Assembly (NCBI GenBank): GCA_016719055.1
Contig: JADKAW010000011.1
Coordinates: forward strand, 95,649 to 159,648
DNA: 64,000 bases
DNA from: Candidatus Rhodoferax mariagerensis
Lineage (GTDB): Bacteria > Pseudomonadota > Gammaproteobacteria > Burkholderiales > Burkholderiaceae_C
Reading direction: 5' to 3'
The notes beneath the pieces were generated by a model, which saw nothing but the letters and a program-made list of their open reading frames with translations, did no database searches and was not told where the DNA came from. The position numbers were made by a program, and so were the translations under genes. Positions 1 through 8,777 of the stretch are shown here, in pieces (the stretch's first letter is position 1; each line of letters starts with the position of its first letter).

Positions 1-262
1 GAATCGTGAAGGCTTGGACCGTAGAGTGCTGCGGGAGAAATTCCTTAATCTGTGACGTCTCGTCGTAGACCTTTTGAAGAGTCGCAAGTTGGGCTTCATT
101 GAGCGGAAAAGCCCATTCGATCCCAATCGCCATGATCTCAATGGCGTGGGTGCCGCTTGCGGGCTGGATGCGAGTCTTGTTCACGATTTCAACTTGTTTT
201 CCGGTTTTGACCTGTGTGATGTCACGATACCACAGTCTAAATATAGGGGCGATTAGCCTTAC
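1..262 (-). CDS. Partial hypothetical protein running off the left edge
   Basis: An open frame on the minus strand is uninterrupted from an in-frame stop near 263 to the window edge, so its C-terminus is missing. A GTG at 182-184 is a possible start. The peptide has ordinary composition (KTGKQVEIVNKTRIQPASGT, then EWAFPLNEAQLATLQKVYDE) and reads more like protein than the overlapping plus-strand frame. I do not recognise the family. It could also be a gene fragment. Confidence 0.35.
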
Positions 263-490
263 TCAAGGCAAGCCCGGCAGGGAGCAAGGGGTGAATTGAC
301 TGATCCAAGCGCTGACACGATGAATGTCTGACTTTCGGTTGGCTATCTCAAGTCCGGGAGGTATCCAATTGCGATCCATAAACGCCTGAGCCATCGTCTG
401 ACTTCAACGTTGCCTGCATGAGGGCTGCCAATTGGACGGCGCTGTGCATAGGTCTGGCGCAATTACACAGGAATTACACAAACGCACGCC
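263..490. other. Intergenic stretch, nothing recognised
   Basis: About 230 bases between the partial gene at the left edge and the tRNA-Lys terminator. Short open frames exist on the plus strand, but none shows a ribosome binding site or a recognisable protein. I see no RNA gene or repeat here. Confidence 0.4.
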
Positions 491-493
491 AAA

Positions 494-530
494 GAAAAAA
501 GCCTGCTACCGATAAGATAGCAGGCTTTTC
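494..530 (-). terminator. Rho-independent terminator after tRNA-Lys
   Basis: An 8-bp perfect stem (GCCTGCTA 501-508 with TAGCAGGC 518-525) closes a 9-base loop. On the minus strand it is followed by a run of Ts (complement of 494-500). It lies just downstream of the tRNA gene in its reading direction, as expected for its terminator. Confidence 0.75.
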
Positions 531-550
531 ACTGCCTATAAGGCTTGTAC

Positions 551-626
551 TGGTGGGAACTGAGAGGCTCGAACTCTCGACCTACGGATTAAGAGTCCGC
601 TGCTCTACCAACTGAGCTAAATTCCC
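551..626 (-). tRNA. tRNA-Lys (anticodon CTT)
   Basis: The minus strand folds as a complete 76-nt tRNA. The acceptor GGGAATT pairs with AGTTCCC, the D-arm sequence is AGCTCAGTTGGTAGAGC, the anticodon loop is CTCTTAA (anticodon CTT, lysine), the T-arm contains GTTCGAG, and CCA is encoded. No intron or mismatch was seen. A terminator follows at 494-530. Confidence 0.97.
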
Positions 627-750
627 TTATGCGGCACTATTGACCGCCCGTCCATCCGAAAATTATAGCTGCAAAGCCGCAGCGGGCAGGCTGGTTTAAT
701 CGGGCAAGTCTAGAGGCTACTTGGTAAATTTAATGCCGGTTCCACTGGCC

Positions 751-1101
751 TCAAGATACCCCCCAGGTGGTCAAGCCCACGCCGCTTTTGTAGGTCACGT
801 TGATGACACCATCGGCACCGATCACTTTGGCCTTCTCTGACAGTGCTTCGTCCGCCATCTCTTTTGTGGGGTCATTGTGAAAAATCGTCAGTTTTTTTAT
901 GCTGACTTCGATGGGACCCAGCACCTGATATTTGCGTTGTGGAAGTGCATCTTGAGAGATCACTACCTTGGTCGCTGGCGCAACAGCGGCTGGTGGCGTT
1001 TGAGGAGGCGTGATGTTTGACTCAGTTCGGTAATATGCACACCCAGAAGCCAGGGCAGTGACAGCGGTAGCAGCCAAAAGTCGTTTGTTTACTGTTCTCA
1101 T
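751..1101 (-). CDS. YbjQ/RcsF-like lipoprotein, frameshifted near its C-terminus
   Basis: The protein begins with a lipoprotein signal peptide: charged start, hydrophobic stretch and lipobox LASGC with Cys at about residue 21. It should therefore be lipidated and envelope-anchored. The C-terminal half (AKVIGADGVINVTYKSG) resembles the heavy-metal-binding YbjQ fold. The current frame stops after TTWGVS. A run of six G (minus strand, about 757-763) precedes the stop. With five G the frame would read TTWG-YLEASGTGIKFTK and end at 718, which is the kind of C-terminus this fold normally has. The apparent truncation is therefore probably a homopolymer indel, either a sequencing error or a real mutation. 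Its function is not established. Confidence 0.75.
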   Translation of the reverse strand: MRTVNKRLLAATAVTALASGCAYYRTESNITPPQTPPAAVAPATKVVISQDALPQRKYQVLGPIEVSIKKLTIFHNDPTKEMADEALSEKAKVIGADGVINVTYKSGVGLTTWGVS

Positions 1102-1246
1102 CTATGGTCCCTTGTTGGCAAAAAACTAAAATCTGAATTGGTCGCATCGAAACGCTGCTTGATGCCTCCAAGTTTCTTAAAAGATCAGGCTCCAGCCCAC
1201 TTTTTTATTGCTTTTGAAGCTATCTATTTTATAGTTGCCCTTAAAC

Positions 1247-2293
1247 ATGACTCCCATCCCAAATCGGCTCATAGGTGCTGATCGCCTGCCACATCTGTTG
1301 CGCCAAATGCCCAAGGCTGAACTGCACATCCACATCGAAGGGTCGCTTGAGCCCGAGCTGATGTTTGCATTGGCCCAGCGCAATGGCCTGAACCTGACTT
1401 ATGCCGATGTGAGCACATTGCGACAGGCCTATGTGTTTAACGACCTGCAAGACTTCTTAAACATTTACCATGCAGGCACCAAGGTACTGCGCACTGAGCA
1501 GGACTTTTACGACATGACCTGGGCCTACCTGCGGCGAGCAGCAAGCGACCATGTATTGCATGCCGAAATTTTCGTCGATACCCAGACGCACACGGGTCAT
1601 GGCGTGACCACTGACGTGGTGATCAACGGCTTGCACCGAGCCTGCCTGGACGCTCAAGCCCAGTTGGGTCTGAGTGCCAGCCTGATTCTGTGTTTTTTGC
1701 GCAACTTAAGCGAGACTGAGGCTTTCGAAGCTTTGGAACAGGCCAGTCCTCATCTGTCCAAGCTGGTTGGCATCGGATTGGCTTCCAGCGAACTGGGTCA
1801 TCCACCTGAAAAATTTGCCCGCGTGTTTGCCAAGGCGCGTGGGTTGGGCCTGCGGTTGGTCGCGCACGCTGGTGAAGAAGGTCCGCCGGCCTATATCTGG
1901 AGCGCGCTTGATGCGTTAAAAGTTGAGCGCATTGACCACGGCGTGCAGGCTGTACAAGACCCTGCTTTGATGGCCCGACTGTCCCGCGAGCGCATCCCGC
2001 TTACAGTGTGCCCTTTGTCCAACCTGAAACTGCGGGTGTTTCAAGACCTGAACCATCACAACTTAGGCCAACTGCTCGATGCAGGCATCGTGGCAACCAT
2101 CAATTCGGATGACCCGGCTTATTTTGGCGGGTATATCAACGAGAACTTTACCCAGACCTTTGCAGCATTGGGGCTAACAGCCAGCCATGCTTACCAGTTG
2201 GCATTCAATAGTTTTGAAGCAAGTTTTCTGGAGGCACGGGCCAAACAGGCGATGCAGGACAAACTCTTGGAATTTTTCGAAACTTCTGAGTGA
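1247..2293 (+). CDS. Adenine deaminase (adenosine deaminase superfamily)
   Basis: A 348-residue zinc amidohydrolase that deaminates adenine to hypoxanthine, or possibly adenosine to inosine, in cytosolic purine salvage. Visible active-site motifs in order: KAELHIHIEGS (metal His-X-His, about residue 26), VAHAGEEGPP (metal His and catalytic Glu), ERIDHG, and INSDDPAYFGG (metal Asp near the end). The DDPAYFGGY block and the overall sequence are closer to the bacterial/fungal adenine deaminase subgroup than to classical adenosine deaminase. ATG at 1247 was chosen over an in-frame TTG at 1235. A guanine deaminase lies 0.7 kb downstream, so this is a small purine-salvage neighbourhood. Confidence 0.9.
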   Translation: MTPIPNRLIGADRLPHLLRQMPKAELHIHIEGSLEPELMFALAQRNGLNLTYADVSTLRQAYVFNDLQDFLNIYHAGTKVLRTEQDFYDMTWAYLRRAASDHVLHAEIFVDTQTHTGHGVTTDVVINGLHRACLDAQAQLGLSASLILCFLRNLSETEAFEALEQASPHLSKLVGIGLASSELGHPPEKFARVFAKARGLGLRLVAHAGEEGPPAYIWSALDALKVERIDHGVQAVQDPALMARLSRERIPLTVCPLSNLKLRVFQDLNHHNLGQLLDAGIVATINSDDPAYFGGYINENFTQTFAALGLTASHAYQLAFNSFEASFLEARAKQAMQDKLLEFFETSE

Positions 2294-2314
2294 TGGCTGC
2301 CAGCCTTTGGATGC

Positions 2315-2860
2315 CTAATTTGCGGGCACCCAAAGCTGCAGGCGCGGCAGCATGGCCCGGTAGGGTGCCAGCAGCAACGCCGCCATCAGCCACTTGATGC
2401 CCAAGTCACCTGCGGCCAGCATCAGCCAATCCAAGTCGGACCCTGCAAAGGCCAGGAAAAAGAAAATACCGGTGTCCAGCACCGACGCCACAACTGAGCC
2501 AATCAGCGGCGCCTTCCACCACGACAGCGTCCGCAGACGGTTAAACGCCACAATGTCAAGCAGTTGGCCAACGATAAAGGCCACACCCGAAGCCAAAGCA
2601 ATGCGCCACGGTGCCAACGCCAGCGACACCACCACGGCTGCGGCAAAACCAATCCAGGCCACACGGCGCGCAGCTTGTGCACCCACGGCACGGTTGGTCA
2701 GGTCGGTGACCAAAAATGCCACCGGAAAGGTAAATGCGCCCCAGGTCAGCCAATCGTTGATCGGAAATTGCACCAGGTAGTTGGACGACACAATGACCAG
2801 CATCATGGCCAAAATTGGCCGCCAAAGGGTCATCAGAGGAGTTTGAAACGCATTTTTCAT
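2315..2860 (-). CDS. VUT family (DUF165) membrane protein, probable queuosine-precursor transporter
   Basis: A 181-residue integral membrane protein with about five to six hydrophobic segments. The family (VUT, formerly DUF165, YhhQ-like) imports queuosine precursors such as preQ0. Supporting motifs are SSNYLVQFPI, FPVAFLVTDLTNR (the conserved TDL segment), VGQLLDI and the SWWKAPLIGS(V) loop. The ATG at 2858-2860 was chosen because the frame upstream of it reads as non-membrane, low-likelihood sequence. The gene faces adenine deaminase and is divergent from guanine deaminase with about 100 bp between starts. Substrate specificity is inferred from the family only. Confidence 0.85.
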   Translation of the reverse strand: MKNAFQTPLMTLWRPILAMMLVIVSSNYLVQFPINDWLTWGAFTFPVAFLVTDLTNRAVGAQAARRVAWIGFAAAVVVSLALAPWRIALASGVAFIVGQLLDIVAFNRLRTLSWWKAPLIGSVVASVLDTGIFFFLAFAGSDLDWLMLAAGDLGIKWLMAALLLAPYRAMLPRLQLWVPAN

Positions 2861-2962
2861 GGCGCGATTATCGCTGGGCGCCTTGAATTTGCGATGTGGC
2901 GTTGCGCAGAGGTGTCCGACACTGCCTGCCAAGCAGTGCCAAATTGGGTAAGCTCTGGCCCC

Positions 2963-4315
2963 ATGCAAGCTTACCGCGCCAAACTTCTATATTTCAGATC
3001 TTCCGGTGACCCGCGCCAGAGCGCCGTTTTTGAGACGGACGGCATGCTGGTGGTCGGGCCGAATGCCGCCGGTACCCAGGTGGTACTGGCCATAGGTTCG
3101 TACCACGATGTTCGCCCGAGTTTTCCTGATGTGCCCGTGTTGCACCTCAAAGACCGCATCATTGCGCCCGGTTTTGTCGATCTGCATAGCCATTACCCGC
3201 AAATCGACGTGATCGGTTCCCCAGCCGACGGCCTGTTGCCGTGGCTTGAAAACTACACTTTTCCTGAAGAAAAACGCTTTGTAGTCCCCGGCTACTGTGC
3301 GCAAGCCGCTACTTTTTATGTAGCGGAAAACTTGCGCAACGGCATCACCACGGCACTGACGTTTGCCACCTCGCACCCGGCATCGGTACAGGCCCTGTTT
3401 GCTGCGGCGCAGCAGCAGCGCGTGCGACTCATCACCGGCCTGTGTTTGATGGACCGCCACGCGCCGGCCGACTTGTTAAACCAGCGCGCGGCAGGCGGGC
3501 GCTGCGATGCCACCGAACAAAGCCTGCTCGACTCCGAGGCACTGATCCGCCAATGGCATGGCGTAGACCGTCTGGGCTACGCCATCACCCCCCGCTTTGC
3601 CCCGACCAGCACCGACGCGCAGTTGCGTGGCGCCGGCGAACTGGCCGCCAAGTACCCCGATGTGTGGATTCAGTCGCATGTGGCAGAAAACAAACTGGAA
3701 GTTCAGTGGGCGCGCGAACTGTTTCCTGCCTCGCGCAGCTACTTGTCCACCTATGCCGACTTTGGCCTGATGCGCCAGCGTGCCGTCTATGCGCATTGCA
3801 TACACTTTGACGACGATGACCGCGCACTAATGCGCGACACGGGTGCTGCTGCTGCCATCAGCCCGACCAGCAATCTGTTTCTAGGCAGTGGTTTTTTTGA
3901 TTACGCCGGGGCCGATCGGGTTGGATTCAATTACGGGCTTGCCAATGACGTTGGGGGCGGCACCAGTTTCAGCCCGTTTCACACCATGCTGGGTGCGTAT
4001 TTCGTGGCACGCGAGGGGCAAACCAAAACCGGCCTGACCTTGAGTCCGCAGCATTTATGGTGGCAGCACACGGCCGGTGCCGCCCGCGCGCTGGGGCTGC
4101 AAGGCATTGTGGGTAACTTGCTGCCCGGCTGTGAAGCTGATTTAGTGGTGCTAAACCCGCAAGCCACGCCGCTGCTGGCGCGCAAGACTGGGCGGGCTGA
4201 AAGTCTGGATGAATTGCTTTTGGCGATGATCGTGCTGGGCGACGACCGGCTGATTGAAAAAACCGTGATCTCGCAGGCCGCTCACCAGCACTCAAGCAAT
4301 CACATCTCTGAATAA
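2963..4315 (+). CDS. guaD: Guanine deaminase
   Basis: A 450-residue zinc amidohydrolase converting guanine to xanthine and ammonia. Motifs: FVDLHSHYPQIDVIG (metal HxH), the guanine-deaminase block LENYTFPEEKRF, SHVAENKLEVQWA, YAHCIHFDDDD, SPTSNLFLGSGFF and LANDVGGGTSFSPF near the C-terminus. Length is normal for the family. The frame stays open far upstream, but homology to the family begins at ATG 2963, which was taken as the start. Its last 16 bases overlap the convergent ETF-QO gene tail to tail. Confidence 0.95.
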   Translation: MQAYRAKLLYFRSSGDPRQSAVFETDGMLVVGPNAAGTQVVLAIGSYHDVRPSFPDVPVLHLKDRIIAPGFVDLHSHYPQIDVIGSPADGLLPWLENYTFPEEKRFVVPGYCAQAATFYVAENLRNGITTALTFATSHPASVQALFAAAQQQRVRLITGLCLMDRHAPADLLNQRAAGGRCDATEQSLLDSEALIRQWHGVDRLGYAITPRFAPTSTDAQLRGAGELAAKYPDVWIQSHVAENKLEVQWARELFPASRSYLSTYADFGLMRQRAVYAHCIHFDDDDRALMRDTGAAAAISPTSNLFLGSGFFDYAGADRVGFNYGLANDVGGGTSFSPFHTMLGAYFVAREGQTKTGLTLSPQHLWWQHTAGAARALGLQGIVGNLLPGCEADLVVLNPQATPLLARKTGRAESLDELLLAMIVLGDDRLIEKTVISQAAHQHSSNHISE

Positions 4316-5991
4316 TTCGGCCCGCCGCCGCCTTCCGGCGTGACCCAGACAATGTTCTGCGTCGGGTCCTTGATGTCGCAGGTCTTGCAATGCACACAGT
4401 TGGCCGCGTTGATCTGCAGCCGGTCGGTGTTGTCGGCGTTCTTGACAAACTCATACACCCCCGCCGGGCAGTAACGCGCCTCAGGCCCGGCGTATTTGGC
4501 CAAATTGATGTTGACCGGCACCGATGCGTCCTTGAGCGTCAAATGCGCCGGCTGGTTCTCCTCATGTGCTGCGCTGCTGATGAACACACTGGACAGGCGG
4601 TCAAAGGTCAGCATGCCATCGGGTTTTGGATATTCAATGGGCTGGCATTCAGCGGCAGGTTTGAGGTATTCATGGTCAGGCTTGTCGCGCCGGATGGTCC
4701 AGGGCATATTGCCACCCAGACTAAACTGCTCCAGCCCGTTCATCAGCGTACCCACACGCAGACCATACTTGAACCAGGCCTTGAAGTTGCGTGACTTGTT
4801 GAGCTCGGTGTAAAGCCAACTCTTCTCGAACGCCTCAGGGTAGGCACCAAGCTCATCCTGGGCCCGGCCAGCGCTTACCGCTTCATAGGCAGCCTCAGCT
4901 GCCAGCATGCCTGACTTGATGGCGGCATGGCTGCCCTTGATGCGGCTGACATTCAGGAACCCTGCATTGCAGCCCACCAGCGCACCGCCTGGGAACACTG
5001 TCTTTGGCAAGGACAACAGGCCACCAGCCGTTATGGCGCGTGCACCATACGCTATTCTTTTTGCAGTGACTTCGCCTTTTGAGTTTTCCAGGTACCAGCG
5101 GATGTTGGGGTGTGTCTTCCAGCGCTGAAATTCTTCAAACGGGCTCAGATAGGGATTTTGATAGTTCAGCCCGGTGATAAAACCCATGGCAATCTTGTAG
5201 TCGGCCATGTGGTACATGAAAGAGCCGCCATAGGTTTTGTCGTCCATGGGCCAGCCGGCCGTGTGCAGCACCAGGCCGGGCTCATGGCGCTTAGGCTCCA
5301 CTTCCCACAGTTCCTTAATACCAATGGCGTAGCTTTGTGGGTCGCAGCCCTCGTCGAGTTTGTATTTGGCAATGAGCTGTTTGCCCAAATGGCCGCGCGC
5401 ACCCTCGGCAAAGATGGTGTATTTGCCCAGCAACTCCATGCCGAGCTGGAAGTTGCCACCGGGTTCGCCATTCTTTTCAACACCCATGTTGCCGGTGGCC
5501 ACACCCCTGACGTGACCGGCTTCGTTGTACAGCACTTCAGCAGCAGTAAAGCCAGGGAAAATTTCCACACCCAGGCCTTCAGCTTGCTGCGCCAGCCAGC
5601 GGGTGAGTGCGCCCAGGCTGATGATGTAGTTTCCGTGGTTCTGGCTGCACTTTGGCAGAAACATGTTGGGGGTGCGGTAGCCGGTGGATTCACTGAGGAA
5701 CAGCATGGCTTCAGCGGTGACGGGCTGATTCAGCGGCGCACCATCTGCTTTCCAGTTGGGCAGCAGTTCGGTCAGCGATTGTGGGTCAAGCACGGCACCC
5801 GACAGGATGTGGGCACCGGGCTCGGAGCCTTTTTCCAGCACCACGACCGACACCTCTTTGCCATTTGCTGCCGCGAGTTGTTTCAGGCGGATGGCGGTGG
5901 ACAGGCCGGCGGGGCCACCACCGACCACGACCACGTCGTAGTCCATCGATTCGCGGGGGCCGTGTTGGGCCAGGATTTCCTCGTTTGTCAT
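4300..5991 (-). CDS. Electron transfer flavoprotein-ubiquinone oxidoreductase
   Basis: A 563-residue membrane-associated FAD and [4Fe-4S] enzyme. It passes electrons from reduced ETF (fatty-acid and amino-acid dehydrogenases) to ubiquinone. The N-terminal FAD-binding motif is DVVVVGGGPAGLSTAIRL. The ubiquinone/FAD core is intact. C-terminal cluster ligands are visible as RYCPAGVYE and NCVHCKTCDIKDPTQNI. The start was placed at ATG 5989-5991 (MTNEEIL); the longer frame upstream has no homology character. The gene overlaps guaD by 16 bp at its 3' end and is divergent from the SDR gene. It fits the acyl-CoA/branched-chain catabolism indicated elsewhere in the window (IcmF, CoA-transferase). Confidence 0.96.
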   Translation of the reverse strand: MTNEEILAQHGPRESMDYDVVVVGGGPAGLSTAIRLKQLAAANGKEVSVVVLEKGSEPGAHILSGAVLDPQSLTELLPNWKADGAPLNQPVTAEAMLFLSESTGYRTPNMFLPKCSQNHGNYIISLGALTRWLAQQAEGLGVEIFPGFTAAEVLYNEAGHVRGVATGNMGVEKNGEPGGNFQLGMELLGKYTIFAEGARGHLGKQLIAKYKLDEGCDPQSYAIGIKELWEVEPKRHEPGLVLHTAGWPMDDKTYGGSFMYHMADYKIAMGFITGLNYQNPYLSPFEEFQRWKTHPNIRWYLENSKGEVTAKRIAYGARAITAGGLLSLPKTVFPGGALVGCNAGFLNVSRIKGSHAAIKSGMLAAEAAYEAVSAGRAQDELGAYPEAFEKSWLYTELNKSRNFKAWFKYGLRVGTLMNGLEQFSLGGNMPWTIRRDKPDHEYLKPAAECQPIEYPKPDGMLTFDRLSSVFISSAAHEENQPAHLTLKDASVPVNINLAKYAGPEARYCPAGVYEFVKNADNTDRLQINAANCVHCKTCDIKDPTQNIVWVTPEGGGGPNYSEM

Positions 5992-6089
5992 GGTGCATCT
6001 CGCTTCATAATGGGAGCGGCGAACTGTTGCGGCTCTTGAGCAACGATTGTCGGTTAGATAAACCATTTTAGAGGTGTGGAAGTGCTCAT

Positions 6090-6109
6090 AATAGAAAAGT
6101 CGTTCTATT
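6090..6109. promoter_or_regulatory. Inverted repeat, possible repressor operator
   Basis: AATAGAA-AAGTCG-TTCTATT, a perfect 7-bp inverted repeat with a 6-bp spacer, lies 17 bp upstream of the SDR start codon in the divergent ETF-QO/SDR intergenic region. The size suits a TetR-type dimer. No regulator gene is next to it, so this is a candidate only. Confidence 0.4.
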
Positions 6110-6126
6110 CATAACGGAGATTTGAT

Positions 6127-6909
6127 ATGGCTTACAGCATTGACTTGTCGGGGCGCGTGGCCTTCATCACGGGTGCTTCTAGCGGACTGGGTGCCCAATT
6201 TGCCCGTACCCTGGCCAGTGCCGGTGCGGCTGTGGTGCTGGCAAGCCGACGCATCGAAAAACTGAAGGACTTGCGTGCCCAGATTGACGGCGAAGGCGGT
6301 GATGCCCATGTGATTGAGCTGGATGTGACGGATCATGCATCGATCAAATCGGCCGTGGCACATGCCGAAACCAAGGTGGGGTCGATCGATATTCTGGTCA
6401 ACAACTCTGGTGTTAGCACCACCCAGCGGATTCAGGATGTGAGTGACCACGATTTTGATTTCATGTTTGACACCAACGTGAAAGGTGCATTTTTTGTGGC
6501 GCAAGAGGTGGGCAAACGCATGCTGGCACGTTCCCAGGGGTCGGCACCGGGCAGTTTTACGGGCGGGCGCATTGTGAACGTGGCGTCCATGGCCGGTTTG
6601 CGGGTGCTGCCCAAGATCGGCGTCTATGCCATGAGCAAGGCAGCCATGATCCAGATGACCAAAGCCATGGCACTGGAGTGGGGTAAATTTGGCATCAATG
6701 TCAACGCCATCTGCCCGGGCTATATCGATACCGAGATCAACCATGCGCATTGGCAAACCGGGCAGGGTCAAAAGCTAATGCAAATGTTGCCGCGCAAGCG
6801 GGTGGGCCAGCCGCAGGATCTGGACGCGCTGCTGGTTATGCTGTGCTCGGACCAAAGCCATTTCATCAACGGTGCGGTGATCTCTGCCGATGATGGCTTT
6901 GGTGTCTGA
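6127..6909 (+). CDS. SDR family NAD(P)-dependent oxidoreductase
   Basis: A 260-residue classical short-chain dehydrogenase/reductase. The cofactor motif is TGASSGLG (residues about 15-22), the structural motif is NNSG, the catalytic Ser is in VNVASMAG, and Tyr/Lys are in YAMSKAAM, followed by the CPGYIDTEIN loop. The substrate cannot be read from the sequence. A GGAG ribosome binding site lies 5-8 bp before the ATG. The 3' end overlaps the EamA transporter by 20 bp and a hotdog thioesterase follows, so the three are probably one transcript. An acyl-CoA-type substrate is possible but unproven. Confidence 0.92.
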   Translation: MAYSIDLSGRVAFITGASSGLGAQFARTLASAGAAVVLASRRIEKLKDLRAQIDGEGGDAHVIELDVTDHASIKSAVAHAETKVGSIDILVNNSGVSTTQRIQDVSDHDFDFMFDTNVKGAFFVAQEVGKRMLARSQGSAPGSFTGGRIVNVASMAGLRVLPKIGVYAMSKAAMIQMTKAMALEWGKFGINVNAICPGYIDTEINHAHWQTGQGQKLMQMLPRKRVGQPQDLDALLVMLCSDQSHFINGAVISADDGFGV

Positions 6910-7834
6910 CGCGGCAGCACCAACGGCCACAAGTCTCGGGACAGGCATTGCGGCGGGTCTGGCAGCAGGTGCCCTGTGGGGCATGGTGTTTGTGGTGCCG
7001 CGCATGACTCCGGGCTTGTCTTCGGTTGATCTGACGGCGGGCCGCTTCTTCAGTTACGGTGTTATGGCGGTGCTGGTGATGGCGCTGACCTGGCGCAGGC
7101 ACAACTGGCCAACTTGGCGGCAAACGGGGGCTGCTTTGGGCATGAGTATGCTGGGTGCTACCGGCTACTATTTGCTGCTGGCGCAGGCCATCAATGCAGC
7201 CGGATCCGAAGTTCCCACGCTCATCATTGGCACCATTCCAATCTGGGTCATGCTGCTGGGAAAGCCCTTGGGCCTGAAATGGTCGGGTCTGTTGCCCGGG
7301 CTGGTTTTGACTGCTATCGGGCTGGCGCTGATGGTGCATGCCTCTCTGTCAGAGGTAGCGACGCTTCCACACCACGGGAGCGATTTTTGGTGGGGCGTGC
7401 TGCTGGCCGTGGCGGCGATGGTGAGCTGGACAGTTTTTGCCTTGCTCAATGCCGCCTGGCTCAAACGTCACCCGGAGGTCAGTGCGACCGAGTGGGCCAA
7501 CTGGCTGGGCATCGCCACTGGCGTCGGCGCGGTGATCTTGTGGCTGGCCGTGGGTTCTGATGCAAAAACACTTCTAGCCCTTGATAACAAAGCGCTGATA
7601 GCTATAATTTGTATAGCTACCGGCGTAGGCTCAGCATGGGCTGCCAGCATTTTATGGAACTTGGCAAGCCAGCGCTTGAGCGTCAGTCTGTGTGGGCAGC
7701 TGATCGTGAGCGAGACCCTTTTTGGCCTGTTTTATTCGTTTTTGTGGGATGGTGCCTGGCCTGGCACAGCGCAATGGCTGGCGGCGGTGCTGTTCATCGT
7801 GGGTATCTTGGCGTCCATACGGGCGCATCGTTGA
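6890..7834 (+). CDS. EamA/DMT family transporter
   Basis: A 314-residue membrane protein with about ten hydrophobic segments arranged as two EamA repeats (GALWGMVFVVPRM near the N-terminus; AMVSWTVFALLNA in the second half). The family exports metabolites, but the substrate is unknown. It starts inside the end of the SDR gene. Residues about 227-243 (LLALDNKALIAIICIA) are encoded by a copy of the interspersed repeat at 7568-7620, so a mobile repeat has become part of a loop or helix without breaking the frame. Confidence 0.88.
   Translation: MMALVSDAAAPTATSLGTGIAAGLAAGALWGMVFVVPRMTPGLSSVDLTAGRFFSYGVMAVLVMALTWRRHNWPTWRQTGAALGMSMLGATGYYLLLAQAINAAGSEVPTLIIGTIPIWVMLLGKPLGLKWSGLLPGLVLTAIGLALMVHASLSEVATLPHHGSDFWWGVLLAVAAMVSWTVFALLNAAWLKRHPEVSATEWANWLGIATGVGAVILWLAVGSDAKTLLALDNKALIAIICIATGVGSAWAASILWNLASQRLSVSLCGQLIVSETLFGLFYSFLWDGAWPGTAQWLAAVLFIVGILASIRAHR
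7568..7620 (-). repeat. Interspersed palindromic repeat inside a coding gene
   Basis: The complement reads ATAGCTATCAGCGCTTTGTT then ATCAAGGGCTAGAAG. This is the same AGCGC...AAGGGCTAGAG layout as copies at 16434, 26704, 35781, 49148 and 51984. This copy lies within the EamA transporter and is translated in frame. Confidence 0.65.
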
Positions 7835-7843
7835 GGAGAAAAC

Positions 7844-8272
7844 ATGAAATTTGATCTGCCCGAGACAAAAAAGCTGGTGTTTGAGACCGTCATTCCGATT
7901 CGCTGGGGCGACATGGACGCGATGGGGCACGTCAACAACACCACTTATTTCAGGTATCTGGAGACCGTGCGGATCGACTGGTTGCGCGCCATTGGCGGCA
8001 TGCCCAACCCCCTGGGCGAGGGCCCCGTGATCGTCAATGCGTTTTGCAATTTCTACAAGCAACTCGAATACCCGGGCGATGTGCTCGTCAAGATGTACGC
8101 CAGCGATCCGGGTCGAACCACCTTTGAAACCTGGGCCACCCTGGAGATCGCCGACCAGCCCGGCCTGATTTACGCAGCCGGTGGTGCAACCACCATCTGG
8201 GTGGACTTTCCAAAGCAAAAGTCGGTTGAGCTGCCGCAATGGATGCGCAGCATTGTGAGCGAACCTATTTAG
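7844..8272 (+). CDS. Acyl-CoA thioesterase, 4-hydroxybenzoyl-CoA thioesterase type
   Basis: A 142-residue hotdog-fold protein of the YbgC/4HBT type, expected to hydrolyse acyl-CoA in the cytosol. The signature RWGDMDAMGHVNNTTYFRY (residues about 24-42) carries the catalytic Asp and the HVNN element. It starts 9 bp after the EamA gene with a GAGGAG ribosome binding site. Its stop overlaps the convergent DUF2934 gene by 4 bp. The chain length preferred cannot be deduced. Confidence 0.92.
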   Translation: MKFDLPETKKLVFETVIPIRWGDMDAMGHVNNTTYFRYLETVRIDWLRAIGGMPNPLGEGPVIVNAFCNFYKQLEYPGDVLVKMYASDPGRTTFETWATLEIADQPGLIYAAGGATTIWVDFPKQKSVELPQWMRSIVSEPI

Positions 8273-8697
8273 CTGAAGAAATGGCCGCTGGCGATCAACC
8301 GGTCAACTTCTGCCTCGGCGGCAATCCAGTCTTCCATTGGGTTTCCGAGGGTGAAACCGCGCCGCTCGGCAATGTAAAAAGCGGCTACCGCAACATAGTG
8401 GTTGCGTTGCTCGGTGCTGAACACAGGTTTGGGTGCCGTCGACGGTTTGAGCACCGTCTTGGTAACTGATGGTTTTTTGGCCGCTGGTTTCTTGGCGGGC
8501 GCATCGGCGGCCAAGGGTGCAGCCGCTGGTGCGGCAACCGGGGCCATGGGTGCAAATGTCGTTTTGACGGCCGCTGGTGCTTTAGCAACTGGGGCAGCAA
8601 CTTTTTTGGCAACAACAGGTGTGGCAGTGGCGGCTTTTTTTGGCGCTGCCTTGACAGGTGCTGTTGCTGAACTTGGGGCCTTGGTGGTTGTGACCAT
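8269..8697 (-). CDS. DUF2934 domain protein with Ala/Lys/Pro-rich N-terminus
   Basis: A 142-residue protein. The first about 95 residues are low complexity (Ala, Pro, Lys; repeated AAPVAK-like segments), resembling histone H1-like tails. The last about 45 residues form the DUF2934 domain (HYVAVAAFYIAERRG, DWIAAEAEVDRLI). ATG 8695-8697 was chosen because AGGAG sits just upstream; an in-frame ATG 84 bp earlier has none. The function of DUF2934 is unknown. The basic tail suggests nucleic-acid binding, which is inference. Confidence 0.8.
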   Translation of the reverse strand: MVTTTKAPSSATAPVKAAPKKAATATPVVAKKVAAPVAKAPAAVKTTFAPMAPVAAPAAAPLAADAPAKKPAAKKPSVTKTVLKPSTAPKPVFSTEQRNHYVAVAAFYIAERRGFTLGNPMEDWIAAEAEVDRLIASGHFFS

Positions 8698-8777
8698 TGC
8701 GTCTCCTAGGGAGGTTAAAACAAATTGATGAGTGAATCGGCTACGCAAAACGCGTGCCAGACGTTCCGTATTATCCC

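Noticed and set aside
2564..2962. 5' extension of the guanine deaminase frame
   Set aside because: The frame is open but reads as the antisense of the VUT transporter; guanine deaminase homology begins at 2963.
5110..6039. A 309-codon plus-strand open frame
   Set aside because: It is the antisense of ETF-ubiquinone oxidoreductase, whose FAD and cluster motifs are unambiguous.
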